Positions 5,314-5,923 of a stretch of DNA of 5,923 nt are shown here, piece after piece; positions within the stretch are counted from its first letter, which is position 1; each line of letters opens with the position of its first letter. The notes under the pieces are model-generated. The model was not told where the DNA came from and did not search any database. It saw only the letters and a list, made by a program, of their open reading frames with translations. This DNA is from an uncultured Corynebacterium sp. (GTDB lineage Bacteria > Actinomycetota > Actinomycetes > Mycobacteriales > Mycobacteriaceae), in NCBI RefSeq assembly GCF_937999985.1, contig NZ_CALLDG010000092.1, positions 1 through 5,923 on the forward strand, in the 5' to 3' direction. A program made the translations under genes and the position numbers.

Positions 5314-5923
5314 ATGAAGCACCCCGCTTATAGTCAACTACGTCCAGTAACTCCGAACGTTGGCGTCGTACTCGCGCCGAACCCCAGCTACGCTGCTCTG
5401 GAGGGCACGAACTCCTGGGTGATTAGGGGAGAAAACGACACAGTATCCGTTGTGGTGGATCCGGGTCCGCAGGACGAGGGCCACCTGAATGTGCTGAATA
5501 CCAAGGCTACCGAGGGCGGTGCGGAGATTGGCGTTGTGCTGCTGACCCACCGCCACGCCGACCACGCCAACGGTGCTCAGCGCTTCCGTCAGATCTCCGG
5601 TGCGCCGGTTCGTGCCTTCGATAAGCAGTACTGCATCGCAGCCGACGAGCTGGAGGACGGGGAGATCATCTCCTTCGAGGGGCTAACCCCCACCATTGAG
5701 GTCGTCCACTGCCCGGGCCACACCTCCGACTGTGTTTCCTTCTTTATCCACTCCAACGGCGGCACCGACGATTCCGACGTGGAGGGCATCATCACTGGCG
5801 ATACCCTCGCCGGCCGCCACACCACCATGATCTCCGAGACCGATGGTGACCTGGGGGCCTACCTGGAGACCCTCGCCAAGCTGCGCGAGCGCGGACAGGA
5901 CAAGCCGCTACTGCCCGGCCACG
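5314..5923 (+). CDS. MBL-fold metallo-hydrolase (Rv3677c-like), 3' truncated by window
   Basis: The first 203 codons of a metallo-beta-lactamase-fold hydrolase are present; the frame is open at the right edge. The metal ligands appear in order: HRHADH (H79, H81, D83, H84), CPGHTSD (H136), TGDTLAG (D163) and LPGH (H203). This is a complete binuclear zinc site of the LACTB2/glyoxalase-II-like group. No signal peptide is visible, so it is probably cytoplasmic. The start HPAY-LR-VT resembles what I recall of Rv3677c and supports ATG 5314. About 60 residues, usually a C-terminal winged-helix-like domain, should lie outside the window. The substrate is unknown. It follows ridA by 28 nt, and by synteny a CRP/GlxR regulator gene is expected next to it. 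Confidence 0.92.
   Translation, partial: MKHPAYSQLRPVTPNVGVVLAPNPSYAALEGTNSWVIRGENDTVSVVVDPGPQDEGHLNVLNTKATEGGAEIGVVLLTHRHADHANGAQRFRQISGAPVRAFDKQYCIAADELEDGEIISFEGLTPTIEVVHCPGHTSDCVSFFIHSNGGTDDSDVEGIITGDTLAGRHTTMISETDGDLGAYLETLAKLRERGQDKPLLPGH

Noticed and set aside
1..5923. Mobile element, CRISPR array, defence or secretion island
   Set aside because: There is no transposase, integrase, terminal inverted repeat, regular repeat array or tRNA-attachment duplication. The gene content is conserved core.

Overview
The window looks like chromosomal DNA of a high-GC Corynebacterium or a close Mycobacteriales relative. The evidence is a WhiB-family Fe-S regulator, a PonA2-type class A penicillin-binding protein, TANNNT-type -10 elements, and a gene order that matches, from memory, the Mycobacterium tuberculosis block Rv3677c to Rv3683 (MBL hydrolase, RidA, DUF4177, whiB4, ponA2, metallophosphoesterase). 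The species cannot be fixed from the sequence alone.

Layout, left to right. Positions 1-125 hold nothing I can firmly call, only a possible tail of a plus-strand gene. A minus-strand tRNA-Pro(CGG) unit follows, with promoter (298-327), tRNA (162-238) and a 14-bp GAAA-tetraloop terminator (126-157). Next is a minus-strand pair: ponA2/pbp1a (1528-3783) followed by a membrane-anchored metallophosphoesterase (402-1406). A 448-bp regulatory region, AT-richer than its flanks, separates ponA from the divergent plus-strand group: the whcA/whiB4 homologue (4232-4606), a 52-residue DUF4177 protein (4624-4782), a RidA-family protein (4818-5285), and an MBL-fold hydrolase cut by the window end (5314 onward).

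The divergent arrangement puts cell-wall synthesis on one side (PonA2 glycosyltransferase/transpeptidase plus a surface-anchored phosphoesterase) and a redox-sensing regulator with housekeeping or metabolite-repair genes on the other. A CRP/GlxR-like half-degenerate site overlaps the predicted whcA -35. By synteny the crp/glxR gene itself should lie just past the right edge, which is an inference since it is not in the window.

This is a conserved core region. I see no mobile element, CRISPR or defence island, and no novel multi-gene system. The most useful observations are three start codons that each have a TAC-N2-T hexamer exactly 7 nt upstream (predicted leaderless or dual-mode starts), the CRP-like site, eight paired extracytoplasmic cysteines in PonA2, and a PASTA-less PonA2 tail ending in a charged helix.
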